Below are positions 1 to 12,099 of a DNA stretch of 64,000 bases, one piece after another. The stretch is from Alisma plantago-aquatica (lineage: Eukaryota; Streptophyta; Magnoliopsida; Alismatales; Alismataceae). The stretch lies in assembly GCA_963693085.1 (NCBI GenBank), contig OY856409.1, forward strand, positions 241,371,058 through 241,435,057, read 5' to 3'. The notes under the pieces are model-generated. The model searched no databases and was not told the origin of the DNA. It saw only the letters and a list, made by a program, of their open reading frames with translations. A program made the position numbers and the translations under genes. How positions within the stretch are numbered: the first letter of the stretch is position 1; every line of letters starts with the position of its first letter.

Positions 1-1355
1 CAAAAAGAGTCTTCTCACTTTCCAAACAATCTCGGTTGGTCATATGAATCGACCGGTTCAACAATTGAGTCGATCGTTTCATTGACGCATGAGCCAATCG
101 ACTCACTACTTGAGCTGATCGGTTCACCAACCTGAGCCGATTGGTTCATCACATGAGCTGATCAGTTGGAAGTGCAGACTGTGCAAAATCAGTCAATTGC
201 AGTTTAAATCAATCTGATACTCTAATCAATTGGTCCAACACCTTGAACACTATGATTTGAGCTATCAATCAACTGAGTGTTTAATTGAACTAGTAAACTC
301 CTTTAGTAATCAATCTAAACATCATTTGTGGATAAACTCCTCTTCCAGGTTAAATCCTATGTGTGTGACCCTATAGGTCCATTTCACGTTGGTAGTGAAA
401 GTCCATAACACTTATTACTTCACAAGCAAAGAGTGGTGCCTAGTCACACATCAGTGCTACCCAAGTGAAATAGAAAGTTGGAGAACAACTTTCAATCCTA
501 CAATCCGTGAATGGTGTTACAGCGAATGTATAATTCCTTTGTCACTAATGTCCTGAATGAACTCAAGGCATGGTACAATCATCCTTTCAATGTTCATCCT
601 TTTTCTTGATCTCAGAGTAGACTGGGGGAGATGTGTGTGACATCAATATCTCATATTGATTCACACATGCATGCACATGCCTTTCTCAATCCTACGCATC
701 AATTGGCCATGGACATTAAACTCCCTTAGGAGGGACAAATCCCATATCTGTGACTCACCCCTCAAAAGCCCCATGTGTCAAAGTCACCCAATCATCACCT
801 TTATAACAACCGATGTTTCAGGACTGCGTTTGATGATGTCAAAGTGTACCCAACGACATGTGTCGAGTGTAGTGATTTCAGGTCGAAGAATCACACTCAC
901 CACCATCATTGTGAGAGCTGACTGTGACTACCAAATCATGGTTCCATGTGTCACTCTCACTGTGGGTCTGTCTAGTACACTTGTTCTCTAACAAGTACCT
1001 ATGTGCTTGGTTTGATATCGCTATATCATGACTAATGAGATTCTGTCATCAACCAACACACAATCTAGTCTTTAGTGTTATTTATGTCTATGGTTATTTC
1101 CACAATAACAACTGACTAGGGACTAAACAAGAATGTATACTCTTAACATCCGTATGATCTCATCATTTAGGTCCTGAACCTAAAAGCATACGCCATCGAG
1201 TAAACAATTCTTTAGAAATCTATCATGTTACACTATCATCTCAGAAATAGTTAAAACATATAGATCAACAATTGCCTTTATTATTATTCAAATCATTTAC
1301 AAAGTATCTCGTTACAATCATCACATGACTTGCTCTATGGGCATACATACCAACA
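1..1355 (-). repeat. 3' LTR of element A (truncated by window start)
   Basis: It matches 6474-7827 along its whole length and ends in CCAACA, so the element-strand LTR begins TGTTGG. About 860 bases are missing to the left. It holds part of a CG-containing motif array around positions 45-165. Confidence 0.92.
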
Positions 1356-1372
1356 AAATCCCACTTGCACTT
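1356..1372 (-). promoter_or_regulatory. Polypurine tract of element A
   Basis: On the minus strand the bases next to the 3' LTR read CAAGTGGGATTT followed by TGTTGG. This is the usual copia plus-strand priming tract abutting the LTR start. Confidence 0.7.
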
Positions 1373-1401
1373 AGAGCCAGTCACTTAGGAACCTCAGTCC
1401 T

Positions 1402-1936
1402 TGTGACCTAGCATGACCATCATGCTTTTGCTGAGAAAGGGCCTTCGTCAGTGGATCATCTATGTTGTCTTTAGTTAGTACTTTGCAAATCTTCACATCT
1501 CCTCACTATACGATCTCTCGTATGAGATGGAACACCGCAATATGTGCTTGGACCGCTGATGTGATCTGGGCTCCATAGCTTGAGCAATAGCTCCATTATT
1601 TTCACACTAAAGCTCAATTGCATCACAACTACTGGGAACCACACCAAGTTCAGTGAAGAACTTCCTGATCCACACAGCCTCCTTTGTTGCATGTGAAGCA
1701 GCAATATACTCGGCCTCTGTAGTAGAATTGGAAACTGTTTCTTTCTTGGAACTCTTCCAGCTCACAGCTCCATTGTTTAGGAAAAATACAAATCCTGATT
1801 GCGATCTGTAATCATCTTTGTCAGTTTGGAAGCTTGCATCAGTGTAACCTCTTACAACTAGTTCTTCCTCACCTTCGTATACAAGGAACTGATCCTTAGT
1901 CCTTTTTAAGTACTTGAGGATGTTCTTTACGGCTAT
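1402..1936 (-). pseudogene. Copia RNase H fragment (element A)
   Basis: The minus-strand translation just past the stop at 1937 continues the pol reading with YTDASFQTDKDDYRSQSG, the active-site aspartate block of copia RNase H. About 50 residues later comes STTEAEYIAAS, the second conserved acidic block. An in-frame stop follows EL near position 1610 and the frame then breaks before the ending at 1402. RNase H normally removes the RNA strand of the RNA-DNA hybrid during reverse transcription. It follows RT directly, so the gap at 1937 is a point lesson in a once continuous polyprotein rather than a gene boundary. The product would be inactive as it stands. Confidence 0.85.
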
Positions 1937-2848
1937 CTAGTGAGCATCCTCGGGATCTGACTGGTACCTTCTCGTCATGCTAAGGTCATACGAGACATCT
2001 GGGTGTGTGCACAACATAGCATACATGATGGATCTGATGGCTGATGTATATGGGATCCCATTCATACGCTCCCTCTCTTCACAAGATTGGGGAAATTGAG
2101 CTCTAGAGATGGTGACTCCATGTAGCATGGGGATGTTGCCTCTCTTTGAGTTCTCCATGCTGAATCGCTTTAGCACTTTGTCAATGTATGTGCTTTGACT
2201 TAGTCCGAGAAGCCTTTTAGATCTATCTCTATAGATCTTAATACCTAGAATGTAGGATTCTTCTCCTAAGTCCTTCATTGAGAAAGTATTCCCAATCCAA
2301 GTCTTTACCTTCTCTATGGCTGAGACATCATTCCCCATCAATAGTATGTCATCCACATAAAATATGAGGAATGTGGTTGTGCTCCCACTAACCTTTTTGT
2401 ACACACAAGGTTCATATTCATTTTGAATAAATCCAAACACTTTGACTTTCTCATCAAATCGAAGATTCCAACTCCGAGATGCTTGTTTCAATCCATGGAT
2501 TGACCTTTGTAGCTTATATACTTTATTTGCATTCTTTGGATCTACAAAACCTTCAGGTTGTGTCATGTACACATCCTCATTTATATTCCCATTAAGGGAA
2601 TGCGATGTTAACATCCATTTGCAAATCTCATAGTCATAGTAAGCCGCAATAGCAAGCATAATCCCGATGGACTTAATCACGGCAACTGGAGAAAAAGGTT
2701 CGTCATAGTCAACACCTTGAACTTGTCGGAAACCCTTATCAACCAATATGCCTTTATAAGTTTGCACATTGCCATCCATGTTTGTCTTCTTCTTGAAGAC
2801 CCACTTGCACCCAATGGGTTTTACCCCTTCAGGTGGACCAAAGTCCAT
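1937..2848 (-). pseudogene. Copia reverse transcriptase domain (element A)
   Basis: This 303-codon open stretch contains the RVT_2 type reverse transcriptase of Ty1/copia. It opens with GCKWVFKKK, continues through QPEGFVDP and HGLKQASRSWN, and carries the catalytic YVDDILLMGND box near residues 166-176. The family's usual KARLVAKG block is changed to KGILVDKG. The downstream connection to RNase H is closed by a stop at 1937. The upstream connection to the linker before RT is lost by a frame change near 2825-2848, where the two frames overlap. The enzyme would copy element RNA inside virus-like particles. Because its frame is broken at both ends it is called a pseudogene, although the RT core is unusually well preserved. 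Confidence 0.9.
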
Positions 2849-3366
2849 ACTTTGTTGGAGTACATGGATTCCATCTCGGATTTCATGGCCTCAAGCCATT
2901 TCTCAGAATCTGGTCCCTCCATAGCCACTAGATAGGTAGTTGGATCATCATCTTTGATCAACTCACCACCTTCCTGAGTCATAAGGTATCCAAACCTCTC
3001 AGGTTCAAGGTGTGTCCTACTAGATCTATGAGGTCCTTGTATTACTTGACGAGACTGAGATTCCACAACACCTTGTGAATCTCTATGTTCCTCTTATACA
3101 TCTAATGATTCAATGTTTTCTTGTTGGGCTTGAACCTCTTTAAGCTCTATTTCCCTCCCACTATTTCCTTTGGAAATAAATTCCTTTTCTAGGAACACAG
3201 CTGTCCTAGCAACAAACACTTTGTTGTCAGTAGGGTGGTATAAATAGTATCCCCTCGTTTCCTTGGGGTATCCAATAAAATAACATTTATCGGACTTGGG
3301 TCCAAGCTTATTAGGAAACATTTTCCTGATGTAAGCCTCACAACCCCAAATCTTAATAAAAGACAA
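2821..3366 (-). pseudogene. Copia integrase C-terminus and linker to RT (element A)
   Basis: Two open pieces (3366-3094 and 3066-2821) form the region between the integrase catalytic core and RT. IWGCEAYIRK, then FIGYPKETRGYYLYHP, is the conserved copia segment after the integrase core, seen across plant copia elements. The second piece ends in WLEAMKSEMESMYSNKVWTLV, which in intact elements leads directly into RT. A stop separates the two pieces and a frame change separates the second from RT. The linker is where B, the older family member, resumes at 7828, which fixes the two elements as relatives. Confidence 0.85.
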
Positions 3367-3600
3367 ATTGGGATGCTTCCCGTGCCATATCTCAGATGGT
3401 GTCTTTTGAACCGATTTAGATGGTACTCAGTTAAGTGTAAACGCGGAGGTTTCAAGAGCATGACCCCAGAACGAAATCGGAAGATCAGAAAAACTCATCA
3501 TTGATCGCACCATATCCAATAAAGTGTGATTCCTTCTTTTAGACACACTGTTATGTTGTGGTGTTCCAGGCAGAGTCCATTGTGATACAATACCACGGGC
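3367..3600 (-). pseudogene. Copia integrase middle segment with stops (element A)
   Basis: Minus-strand translation past the stop at 3601 continues with PGTPQHNSVSKRRN and TLLDMVRSMMSFSDLP. This is the integrase stretch that follows the catalytic core in copia elements, with S and K where the family usually has A or G and E. Another stop lies near 3428. It bridges the two longer open pieces and shows that they belong to one polyprotein. Confidence 0.75.
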
Positions 3601-4362
3601 TCACAGAAGGTCATCAAACTCTTGGCTTAAGTATTCTCCACCTCGATCATATTGTAGTGCTTTAATACTTTTACCAAGTTGGTTTTGTACTTCATTCATG
3701 AAATCCATGAATCTTTCAAGGGTTTCTGACTTATGTTTCATCAGGTACACATAGCCATACCTATTGTAGTCATCACTGAAGGTAATGAAGTACTGACACC
3801 CATTTCTGGCATTAGTTCTAAAAGGCCCACATACATCAGTATGTATGAGTCCTAAAAGATCACTAGCTCTCTCACCTTTACCTAAAAAGGGAGTCTTGGT
3901 CATCTTTCCCAACAAACAAGATTCACATGTCTCTATGGATTCATAATAAAAAGAGTCTAGATAACCATCTTTATGTAGTCTAGAGATGCGCTTCTCATTT
4001 ATGTGCCCTAGACGACAATGCCAAAGATATGTTTTGTTTGAGTTGTTGAGTTTTTGCCTTTTGGTGTTTATGTTGTATACACTCGTCTCCAGATCTATCA
4101 AGTATAGACCATAAGACATTGGGGCACTGCCATAACAGATCCCATCTTTTGAAATAGAACACTTTCCATTCTTAATAAGAAATTCAAAACCATCCTTGTC
4201 CAAACAAGAGACGGAAATGATATTTCTATTTATGGCAGGTACATTATAGCAGTTCTTCAACTCTATTATTAGCCCACTAGGTAGAGTTAACTCATAGGTT
4301 CCTATGGCACTAGAGGAAACTCTTGCCCCATTGGCAACACGTAGTTCAACACGTAGCCCCAC
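3601..4362 (-). pseudogene. Copia GAG-pre-integrase and integrase core (element A)
   Basis: The 253-codon stretch starts inside the tail of the protease region, with GTYELTLPSGL and then NIISVSCLDKDG. It continues through the GAG-pre-integrase zinc motif (WHCRLGHINEKR ... CESCLLGK, an HHCC finger near residues 114-152). It then enters the DDE integrase core, with HTDVCGPF and DRGGEYLS holding the catalytic Asp, Asp and Glu. It ends at a stop directly after EFDDLL. The first methionine is not a natural start, because the protein should begin with gag. Homology to B breaks just upstream, near 4390, which locates the deletion that removed gag and the protease active site. Confidence 0.9.
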
Positions 4363-4389
4363 TATTTTTGATTCAAATTGACAACCCTC

Positions 4390-5595
4390 ACCATCAATTC
4401 AGAAGATTGCATCGTATAATCTTCTAGTGGGTCAAGATCTTAAAATCCTCTGAATCTTGGACCAGCTAGGGTTGTCACCCACAACTCAGATCTTATAGGT
4501 TGGCAACTTTTTCCAATTTCATCATATGAAACTCTTGAAAGATGTCATGCACAACTCCTTGCCATGATCACCTCCATGCCTCAAGGTGCTAGATCCTATC
4601 TAGGTCACCTTGTTAAGTCTGACCCAAAGCCAACCCGATGAATATGCACCCTTCTAGGGCAGACCCACATATCCATCCTTCATGCTTCCACGAGATTGAT
4701 GGTGTACCATGCTAGGGCGTGCCCACACTTGGCCGATCAAGCTTTTCATGTGTGTCGCATTTGGAAGGCATCTAAAAATTTAATATTTAATGAGGGATTT
4801 GGTTTTATAGGTACATATACATATCCAATCACCACAATATAGTAAGTATCATATACATGCTATATCCCACAGAAAACATGTGAAATGATTAAAGCAATGA
4901 TTATGGCCATCCTAATGTGATTCCTCGAGCCAAGAGGAATCACAGTCATCTAGGTCCACATCACATCCAACCTATACAAGATGAACTCTGTACTTTGCCT
5001 TTCTGGGTTTGATTAACTCATCTCCATGATTGATCGGCTCACCATCAGGCATGTCAGTTGGGTGCCACCAGTCGATCGACTGGCACCTCCAGTCGATCGG
5101 TTCACTAGTCGTCGTGCATCTCCTCAGGTCGCCACCCACTCATCTCGCTCCTCGAACTAGTTGTCAATATGTCTGTCGTTCTTTGACATAACAGGAAATA
5201 AAAATCTATCCTATTTTACATTTGAAAAAGGAAACCTTGAGTTACATTCGGGGGGAGCAAAGGTAGGAAAGAAATCTCGAGTTATCTCGAGTTACATCAG
5301 GAATAGGAGATAGGGAATCGATGTGTAGACCGAGATGCAAGCAACCACATTCAACCAAGCAAAAATATACATAGGGTTTATTGGTCATAACCATGTTGTA
5401 CATCCACCACAAAACTCGTTTAAGGGCGACGCGTATCAAGTGCATTCATATTACATATCATATATGTATATAGGGATTTGTGGATTTAGGATTGGACATG
5501 CATAAAGCCAATTTTATTTGCATCGTATGCAATAAATAAAGGTGACAAACCAAAATCGATCACATCAATAATCCTAAAGTATAGAGCAGTTGATG
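4390..5595 (-). other. Untranslated leader of element A after gag deletion
   Basis: No coding signal is visible. The stretch aligns by eye with the leader of B (about 21240-22540), including the shared CATCAATTCAGAAGA block next to 4395. It therefore joins the leader directly to the pol remnant. GATCGG-type motifs like those in the LTR recur at about 5030-5105. Confidence 0.7.
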
Positions 5596-5609
5596 TGGCT
5601 CTGATACCA
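5596..5609 (-). promoter_or_regulatory. Primer-binding site, initiator Met-tRNA (element A)
   Basis: The plus strand reads TGGCTCTGATACCA, the reverse complement of TGGTATCAGAGCCA. This is the standard plant initiator-Met primer site for minus-strand DNA synthesis. Four bases separate it from the LTR. Confidence 0.95.
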
Positions 5610-6141
5610 CTATTGGGTTATAGGGGAGATAGAGAAGGCAGCGGAAACAAAAACTTTCTTCTCCCAAACCCAGAATAAAGGAATCACGTCAACGTATATA
5701 CAATAGGAAGGATGGTTTGTAGAGGTGTACCTTGTCTCGAGGCTTACTCAGTGATGTTACCTCGTGGCTTGCGTGGTCTTCTCCTACGGTCTTGGATAGT
5801 GTCTGTTTAACTCCTAGTCTCACCGGGACTGTCGGGATTGACAGCTATCCTCTGAGCAGTAGAAGTCTCCCACCTCTGCAGTAGTCCACACAGACCACCT
5901 AGAACTCCAATCTCCTTGTCCCACAAGGAATCAGAAGGAGTCAAACCCTCCTATCGATGTACTAGTCACTAACACACTCTCCTGCAACCATTTGATTTTT
6001 TACAGTTGTCTTTCCCTTGCAGTGCCTCCTTTATCGGGTAGCACTTGCTCAGGCTCTCCTGGTTACCACAACCAGAGAGAACGACAACTTTGTAGAGAAA
6101 CTGGTGTTCTGAGTTGTACTTTGAGAAGCCCCCAATAATCC

Positions 6142-6149
6142 TATATATA
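6142..6149 (-). promoter_or_regulatory. TATA box of element A LTR
   Basis: The bases TATATATA lie in a CTATATATAGAGG context about 530 bp from the 3' end of the LTR. Element B has the same box at the same place (23075-23082), so it is likely the LTR promoter. Confidence 0.65.
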
Positions 6150-6244
6150 GAGGAGGGTCATGGGATAGGGTTCTCTACCCTGGGCGATGCATGATTAAAG
6201 CATGAGTAGAAGGGTTCGAGATTTTCCACAAAACAACCAACTGC

Positions 6245-6645
6245 GCCAGCTGAACTGATCGTTTCAAGAATGAAACAGTCGGTTGGGGACCTGAGTTGAT
6301 CGGTTCATAACTGAACCGATCGGTTGGGACACCTTAGTCGATTGGTTCAAGCATGAGCCAACCGATTCGTGGTCCTGGTCAAGCTTGAATTGATTTTCAT
6401 GTTTGTTTCTGACTAATCAAATATTAGTCCTTGTCCAAATCAAATTTGTACAAGTGAAACAAAAAAATTTTTGCAAAAAGAGTCTTCTCACTTTCCAAAT
6501 GATCTCGGTTGGTCATATGAATCGACCGGTTCAACAATTGAGTCGATCATTTCATTGATACATGAGTCGATCGACTCACTACTTGAGCCGATCGGTTCAC
6601 CAACTTGAGCTGATCGGTTCATCACATGAGCCGATCGGTTGGAAG
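6245..6645 (-). repeat. GATCGGTT-type motif array in element A U3
   Basis: At least ten variants of a short unit (TGAGCCGATCGGTTCA and relatives, spaced roughly 20-25 bp) lie in two clusters, about 6245-6370 and 6520-6645. Many have a palindromic GATC or TCGA core. The second cluster recurs in the left LTR at about 45-165. The position upstream of the TATA box on the element strand suggests an enhancer-like role, which is an inference. Confidence 0.6.
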
Positions 6646-7827
6646 TGCAGACTGTGCAAAATCAGTCAATTGTAGTTTCAATCAATCTGATACTCTAATC
6701 AATTAGTCCAACACCTTGAACATTATGATTTGAGTTATCAATTAACTGAGTGTTTAATTGAACTAATAAACTCCTTTAGTAATCAATCTAAACATCATTT
6801 GTGGATAAACTCCTCTTCTAGGTTAAATCCTATGTGTGTGACCCTATAGGTCCATTTCACATTGGTAGTAAAAGTCCATAACACTTATGACTTCACAAGC
6901 AAAAAATGGTGCCTAGTCTCACATCAGTGCTACCCAAGTGAAATAGAAAGTTGGAGAACAACTTTCAATCCTACAATCTGTGAATGGTGTTACAGCGAAT
7001 GTATCATTCCTTTGTCACTAATGTCCTAAATGAACTCAAGGCATGGTACAATCATCCTTTCAACGTTCATCCTTTTTCTTGATCTCAGAGTAGACTGGGT
7101 GAGATGTGTGTGACATCAATATCTCATATTGATTCACACATGTATGTGCATTCCTTTCTCAATCCTACTCATCAAGTGGCCATGGACATTAAACTCCCTT
7201 AGGAGGGACAAATCCCATATCTATCACTCACTCCTCAAAAGCCCCATGTGTCAAAGTCACCCAATCATCACCTTTATAATAATTCATGTTTCAAGACTGT
7301 GTTTGATGATGTCAAAGTGTACCCAATGACATGTGTCAAGTGTAGTAATTTCAGGTCAAAGAATCGCACTCACCACCATCACTGTGAGAGCTGACTGTGA
7401 CTACTAAATCATGGTTACATGTGTCACTCTCACGGTGGGTCTATCCGGTACACTTGTTCTCTAACAAGTACCTATGTGCTTGGTTTGATAATGCTATATC
7501 ATGACTAATGAGATTCTGTCATCAACAAACACACAATCTAGTCTTTAGTGTTATTGATGTCTATGGTTATTTCCACAATAACAACCGACTAGGGACTATA
7601 CAAGAATGTATACTCTTAACATCCATATGATCTCATCATTTAGGTCATGAACCTAAAAGCATACGTCATCGATTAAACAATTCTTTAGACATCTATCATG
7701 TTACACTATCATCTCAGAAACAGTTAAAACATATAGATTGGAAATTGCCTTTATTATTATTCAAATCATTACAAAGTATCCCATTACAATCATCACATGA
7801 CTTGCTCTATGGGCATACATACCAACA

Positions 7828-8630
7828 TGTTCTACTGGATCTATGAGGTTTTATGTTTCATAAGCAACTTTAGATTCCACAAAACTTTGTACGTCTCTGT
7901 GTTCCTACTGTACCTATTTAGGTTCAATGTTTTTCTTGTTTCTCTCAAACTTTTTTAGTTCCATTATTCTCCCATTGATTCCTTTGGAATTAAATTCCTT
8001 GTATGGAGTTCAACCTTACTGGCAACAAACACTATTGTTTTCAGGTTGGAATATAATACTAGTATTCAACAAACCAACATTTATGTGATTTGTGGACAAA
8101 GCCTTTTAAGAAACTAATTTTCTTATACAAGATTTCAATCCTTAATCCATATAAAAAACATATCAGGACATATCCCATGCCATATATCATATGGTGTATT
8201 TTGAACTATTTTATACAATACATTGGTTTAGTGTAAAGCTTGTGCCAGAAAGGAAATTGGAAGATTAGCTAGTTTTATTGATAATTGTACCATGAATAAC
8301 GGGGTGTGATACCTTTTTCTGATATATCATTTTGTTTCAAGTGGAGTTCATTATGACACACTATCAAAGTCTCCCAGAAGGTCCTTGAACTTTTGGTTTC
8401 AAAGTTTTTTCACATCAATTATATCAAAGTATTTTAATACTTATACCGGATGGGATATGTACTTCATTCATGATCTCCTTGAACAATGAAAGAGATTTAG
8501 ACTTCTATTTCATTAAATACAATCTACCATATCTACAGAGATTATTGGTAAATAAAATGATCTACTATTAACCATCTTTATAATTTATTCTAAAAGGTCT
8601 ATATTGATCCGTGTGTATAAGCCCTAATAT
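7828..8630 (-). pseudogene. Element B middle piece: decayed copia integrase region
   Basis: The stretch aligns base by base with element A from about 3011 to 3845 (for example TTCTACTGGATCTATGAGG against TCCTACTAGATCTATGAGG). It therefore corresponds to the copia integrase and the linker before RT. Stops and small indels occur throughout and nothing is translatable. Its left edge is the insertion point of A and its right edge the insertion point of C. Homology to A resumes at 19757, beyond C, at the expected place. B is clearly older than either inserted element. Confidence 0.85.
8626..8630. repeat. Target-site duplication of element C, left copy
   Basis: AATAT directly precedes the LTR and is repeated exactly at 19752-19756 after the other LTR. 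Five bases is the normal duplication size for LTR retrotransposons. Confidence 0.95.
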
Positions 8631-11600
8631 TGTAATGACCCCACCTCCCGGTAACCCCCAATTAAGGGAGACCGAAAGGTCAGAGCCATTAACCAATAAC
8701 CTGGATCAAAGGTTCGACAATTAATCAATAACAATTATCAAATTCTATGAACTAAACTGAAATTTGGTATAAAATTAAAACTTTTCTTACCTTTGAAAAC
8801 TTTGGAAATCTATCTATCCAAAGCTTGAATTATTCTATCTAATCCTCGTCCTACTTTACTTCTTATTTTCACAATGTGTCACTTTACTATTTGTTCATTC
8901 CAAGGTTGTACCTAAAACGCCGACAGACAAAACATCGATCAGCATACAAAGATATGCTGGTATGTGGGGACAACCAAAATTTCATAGATATGGATAACAA
9001 ATTAATAATCACAATTAAATTATTTAACAAGCCAATTTACATTTTCAATGTGTCATTCTCCACCGCTTTTGCCCTAACCCTGACATACCCCTCTAGGATT
9101 TCTCTTTTGCCATTGACTTAAGGCCACCTTCTCAATCCCGAGCTTGGTGCCTAGGAGTCACCTCTCATGGTGCTCCATAGTCATGCATCATTGACCACCT
9201 TCTCATTCCCGAGCTTGGTGTCTGGGGTCACCTCTCATGGTGCCCATTGGTCTACCCTCCTGGGCCTGATCTTTATGGCATCTTCCATCAGGGTGGCATG
9301 TAGGTGCGAGAATTCACATGTATATATAACTGTGATAGCCATAGTGACTTTATAATTGCAACATGAACATCCAAACTTTTTAGATTGCATTCAATGCGAG
9401 GAAACATTCAGAAAACCCTCGGGAAACTCATGCGACTAATCATAATTAATCACATACCTGTCAAGTTGATGTGGGACAGAAATAATCCAATCAATCAATA
9501 GGCAAGCAAGCATTCAAAAAGATCCTGAAACAATTATACAATTTCCTTTTATGACTCATGTCCTTAAGATCTATCAAATCTAGCTCACTTCCTAGGGTTT
9601 CTAGTCCACTTTTAAGGTTTTCATTGCAATTAGGGTTTCCCTTCATCTTTTAATATTTTAAACCCTAATTTAAAATCAATTGATCACAAGCCCTAATTAT
9701 CTCAACATATAATCCTTAGTTTTGGATTAAAGGCATAATTATCCATTAATTAAGCCCCTTAAACCTCTTTTACATTAAAGATACTATTTTTATCCTTTTA
9801 ATCCATGACAAGATCATTATGCTCATTTACCATCAATTCAAAGTTCATTATAGTCTAATTCGCATATGAACTTGATTTACCATCAATTATATCTTTTATT
9901 CATTAGAAAATTGTAATTACCATGTTAAGGGTATTTATCCACAAATAGGAACATTTATACTCAAAATAGATTAGAATTATCATATCTCGACTTTAATCAT
10001 GAATTTGAAAAATTAAAGCTATTAAGAGTCCTAAACACCCACATTAGGTTTCAAGGCCCATTAAAGAATATTCATGCACATGAAACTCTGAATTAGGCCA
10101 ATTAACCACAAAGATCATCTTTCTAGATTTTAATCTCTCTTTTACCAACAACAGGTTATTATCAACCTAACTTGTTCATTGAACTTTACTAAAACTCATT
10201 AACATCAAAATCTAGGGTTTTTCATTAGTAAAACCATTAAAGATAGCATTTTTACATACTTTTTTGAATTGCAATTAGAACTAAGCTCTAATACCATTTT
10301 TATCGCATTCTATGCATTTTTTTTATCATTTTTCATATTTTACTTGTCTTAATAGAAGTTACCAATCTTATACTACGATTTTTGTAAAATATGTACCTCT
10401 TGGCCTATGGGACGCCGCCACATCAGCCTGGAGGCTTATTTTATTCTTTTGCACGCTGGGTCAGGGTCCAGTGAACTGGACCTCGCCTCTTCAGCTGGGC
10501 GCTCTCATGTGAGCAAAGGTCAACGGTTACTCTTCTGTCCCTGGTCTCCTTCACATGCATTGGGGCAACTACTTCAACCTCTGCTCTCCCCGATTCTGTT
10601 TGCGACACAGTGTCAGGCCCAGTCAACCCTGAGGTTGACTTTGAGATCCTTGCCCCCTGCTCACGCAGAGATGGTCCAGGTATTTCCTCCCTTGCTCGAC
10701 GAACCTGACGATGCCTCCAATTGGTGGTGGTTCTATTCCTACTCTGCCAACCAACCGCCGGTTTCTCCAGTGAGATAGACATGTTGCAGATGGGAATTTC
10801 GGGGTTGCCCGACGAATTGAATTCATCAGCAAGTTCTGCGTCTCTCTCTGGAAGTTCTAGGGTAGATAGACGATGAACCAGAGCCCTCACGTCTAGTCCC
10901 CTATATATAGGGTCGATGGAGGAGTTATTTGGATTGGGTATTCTCCCAATCGGCGACCAAAGCACACAAAAATAGGGTCTAGATTCTTCGGATCGGTTCC
11001 CCGAAGATGATGGACTCATCAGTTCATCGATTTAAGGCACTGGGCGCGAGAAACTTGGATTCCTCTTCCTATCTATTTCCTTCTGTGAATAGGGGTAGGT
11101 GATGAGAAGCTGCCCTTGGATCCGTGATCCCCTGGACCACACGGGGCATCCAACGGATGACATCGCTCCCCTAAATCTATTTTCTTAAAAATGAGTTATA
11201 AAGAGTATTTAATAAGGAAAATTGGGAAAATCATATCTCTCTCCTCGTTTATTATTTTTTGCTCAAATTTTATAGGAAGCTTTATCTTGGCATTATCTAT
11301 TGTAGTACCAAATTTGAAACCCAAATTCCAAAGGAAAAGGGTGTTTCCTTCATAAGCAAGCTATATTTTAAATTAAGCCAATTTAATTTGGTATTTCCTC
11401 TTTCTTTGCCATTAAATTATTATTCTGAGTTCCTTGAACCTCAAGGAACCATAATGGATTGCAATCGCATCTTGGGAATATCCCTTAGCCTTTTATTTAT
11501 CTTTTATCCATTTTCTTATTATCTTACTGATTTCCTTATTCTTTTTAATGATTTCTCTTTATCTCTCTTATATTTTCCTTATGGGAGTTCCTTTCAACAT

Positions 11601-12049
11601 TAGGAATCCTTGGGATACTAAATTCCACTAAGGATAACTCAATTAAACTCATTCCCACATATTTCCCATATTTTCTCATTATTTTCAATTTCTTTCTGGA
11701 TAAGGAAATACTTAATTGGTCTTTTCTTTTCTTATTGCATTCTCTATGCAACTTTGGACTCCTTGGGACCCAAAGAACCCAAGAGGCACGAAATGCAACT
11801 TTGGATTAAGTTCTTTTGCCTTCTAGAGGTTTCCACACCTTTCTTTTCTCAAGAACTCAATTATTCATTTACTAATTGAATTTCCTTGTTATTGGGCCCA
11901 ATAGCCAATAAAGCCCACAACACAATCATCAAGGCAATTGTAAACGAAATCCATTTATTCAAACAAATTATATCATTATTTGTTTCAATATCTTTAATAT
12001 GAGAAATTACATTTCTCACCAAAGGAACCCAAAAATTGGGGTTGTAACA
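8631..12049 (-). repeat. 3' LTR of element C
   Basis: The LTR is 3419 bp, starts TGTAATGACC and ends GTTGTAACA in plus-strand reading, and matches 16310-19751 throughout. It holds a 71-bp unit repeated nearly twice (9124-9245), a scatter of AGGGTTT/AAACCCT boxes at about 9590-10220, and a TATA-like box at 10902-10909. Open stretches of up to 192 codons across 10441-11019 run over the TATA box and are probably not coding. Confidence 0.93.
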
Positions 12050-12060
12050 TCCTTCCCCTC
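12050..12060 (-). promoter_or_regulatory. Polypurine tract of element C
   Basis: The element strand reads GAGGGGAAGGA immediately before the LTR start TGTTACAACC, as expected for plus-strand priming. Confidence 0.85.
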
Positions 12061-12099
12061 TTATAAGAATTTTGCCCTCAAAATTCCATCAAGCAAGAA

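Larger units (their letters stand above)
1..7827 (-). mobile_element. Element A: Ty1/copia retrotransposon lacking gag
   Basis: This is an LTR retrotransposon read on the minus strand. Its two LTRs are 1-1355 (cut by the window edge) and 5614-7827, and its interior is 1356-5613. Beside the 5' LTR is a perfect initiator-Met primer-binding site; beside the 3' LTR is a purine-rich tract. The coding order integrase, reverse transcriptase, RNase H is that of Ty1/copia. The first 120 bases of the window differ from the matching right-LTR bases at 8 positions, mostly transitions. The interior holds no gag and no DSGA-type protease motif, so it could move only with help from another copy. It sits inside element B, a more decayed member of the same family. 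Long LTRs and the wording of the RT motif suggest the Angela/BARE-like group, which is an inference. Confidence 0.9.
5614..7827 (-). repeat. 5' LTR of element A
   Basis: The LTR is 2214 bp, bounded by TGGG at the primer-site end and CCAACA at the far end. On the element strand it starts TGTTGG and ends CCCA. Its right boundary abuts sequence homologous to the interior of B, which proves insertion there. It contains a TATA box at 6142-6149 and, on the U3 side of that box, a dense array of GATCGGTT-type motifs. Confidence 0.93.

Noticed and set aside
10441..11019. A 192-codon ORF in the left LTR of C, with a 127-codon counterpart at 18285-18668.
   Set aside because: It spans the TATA-like box, so it is not in the transcript. 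Over about 105 shared codons roughly 20 residues differ, far too many for a protein under constraint at this LTR divergence. The counterpart is also shortened by an indel.
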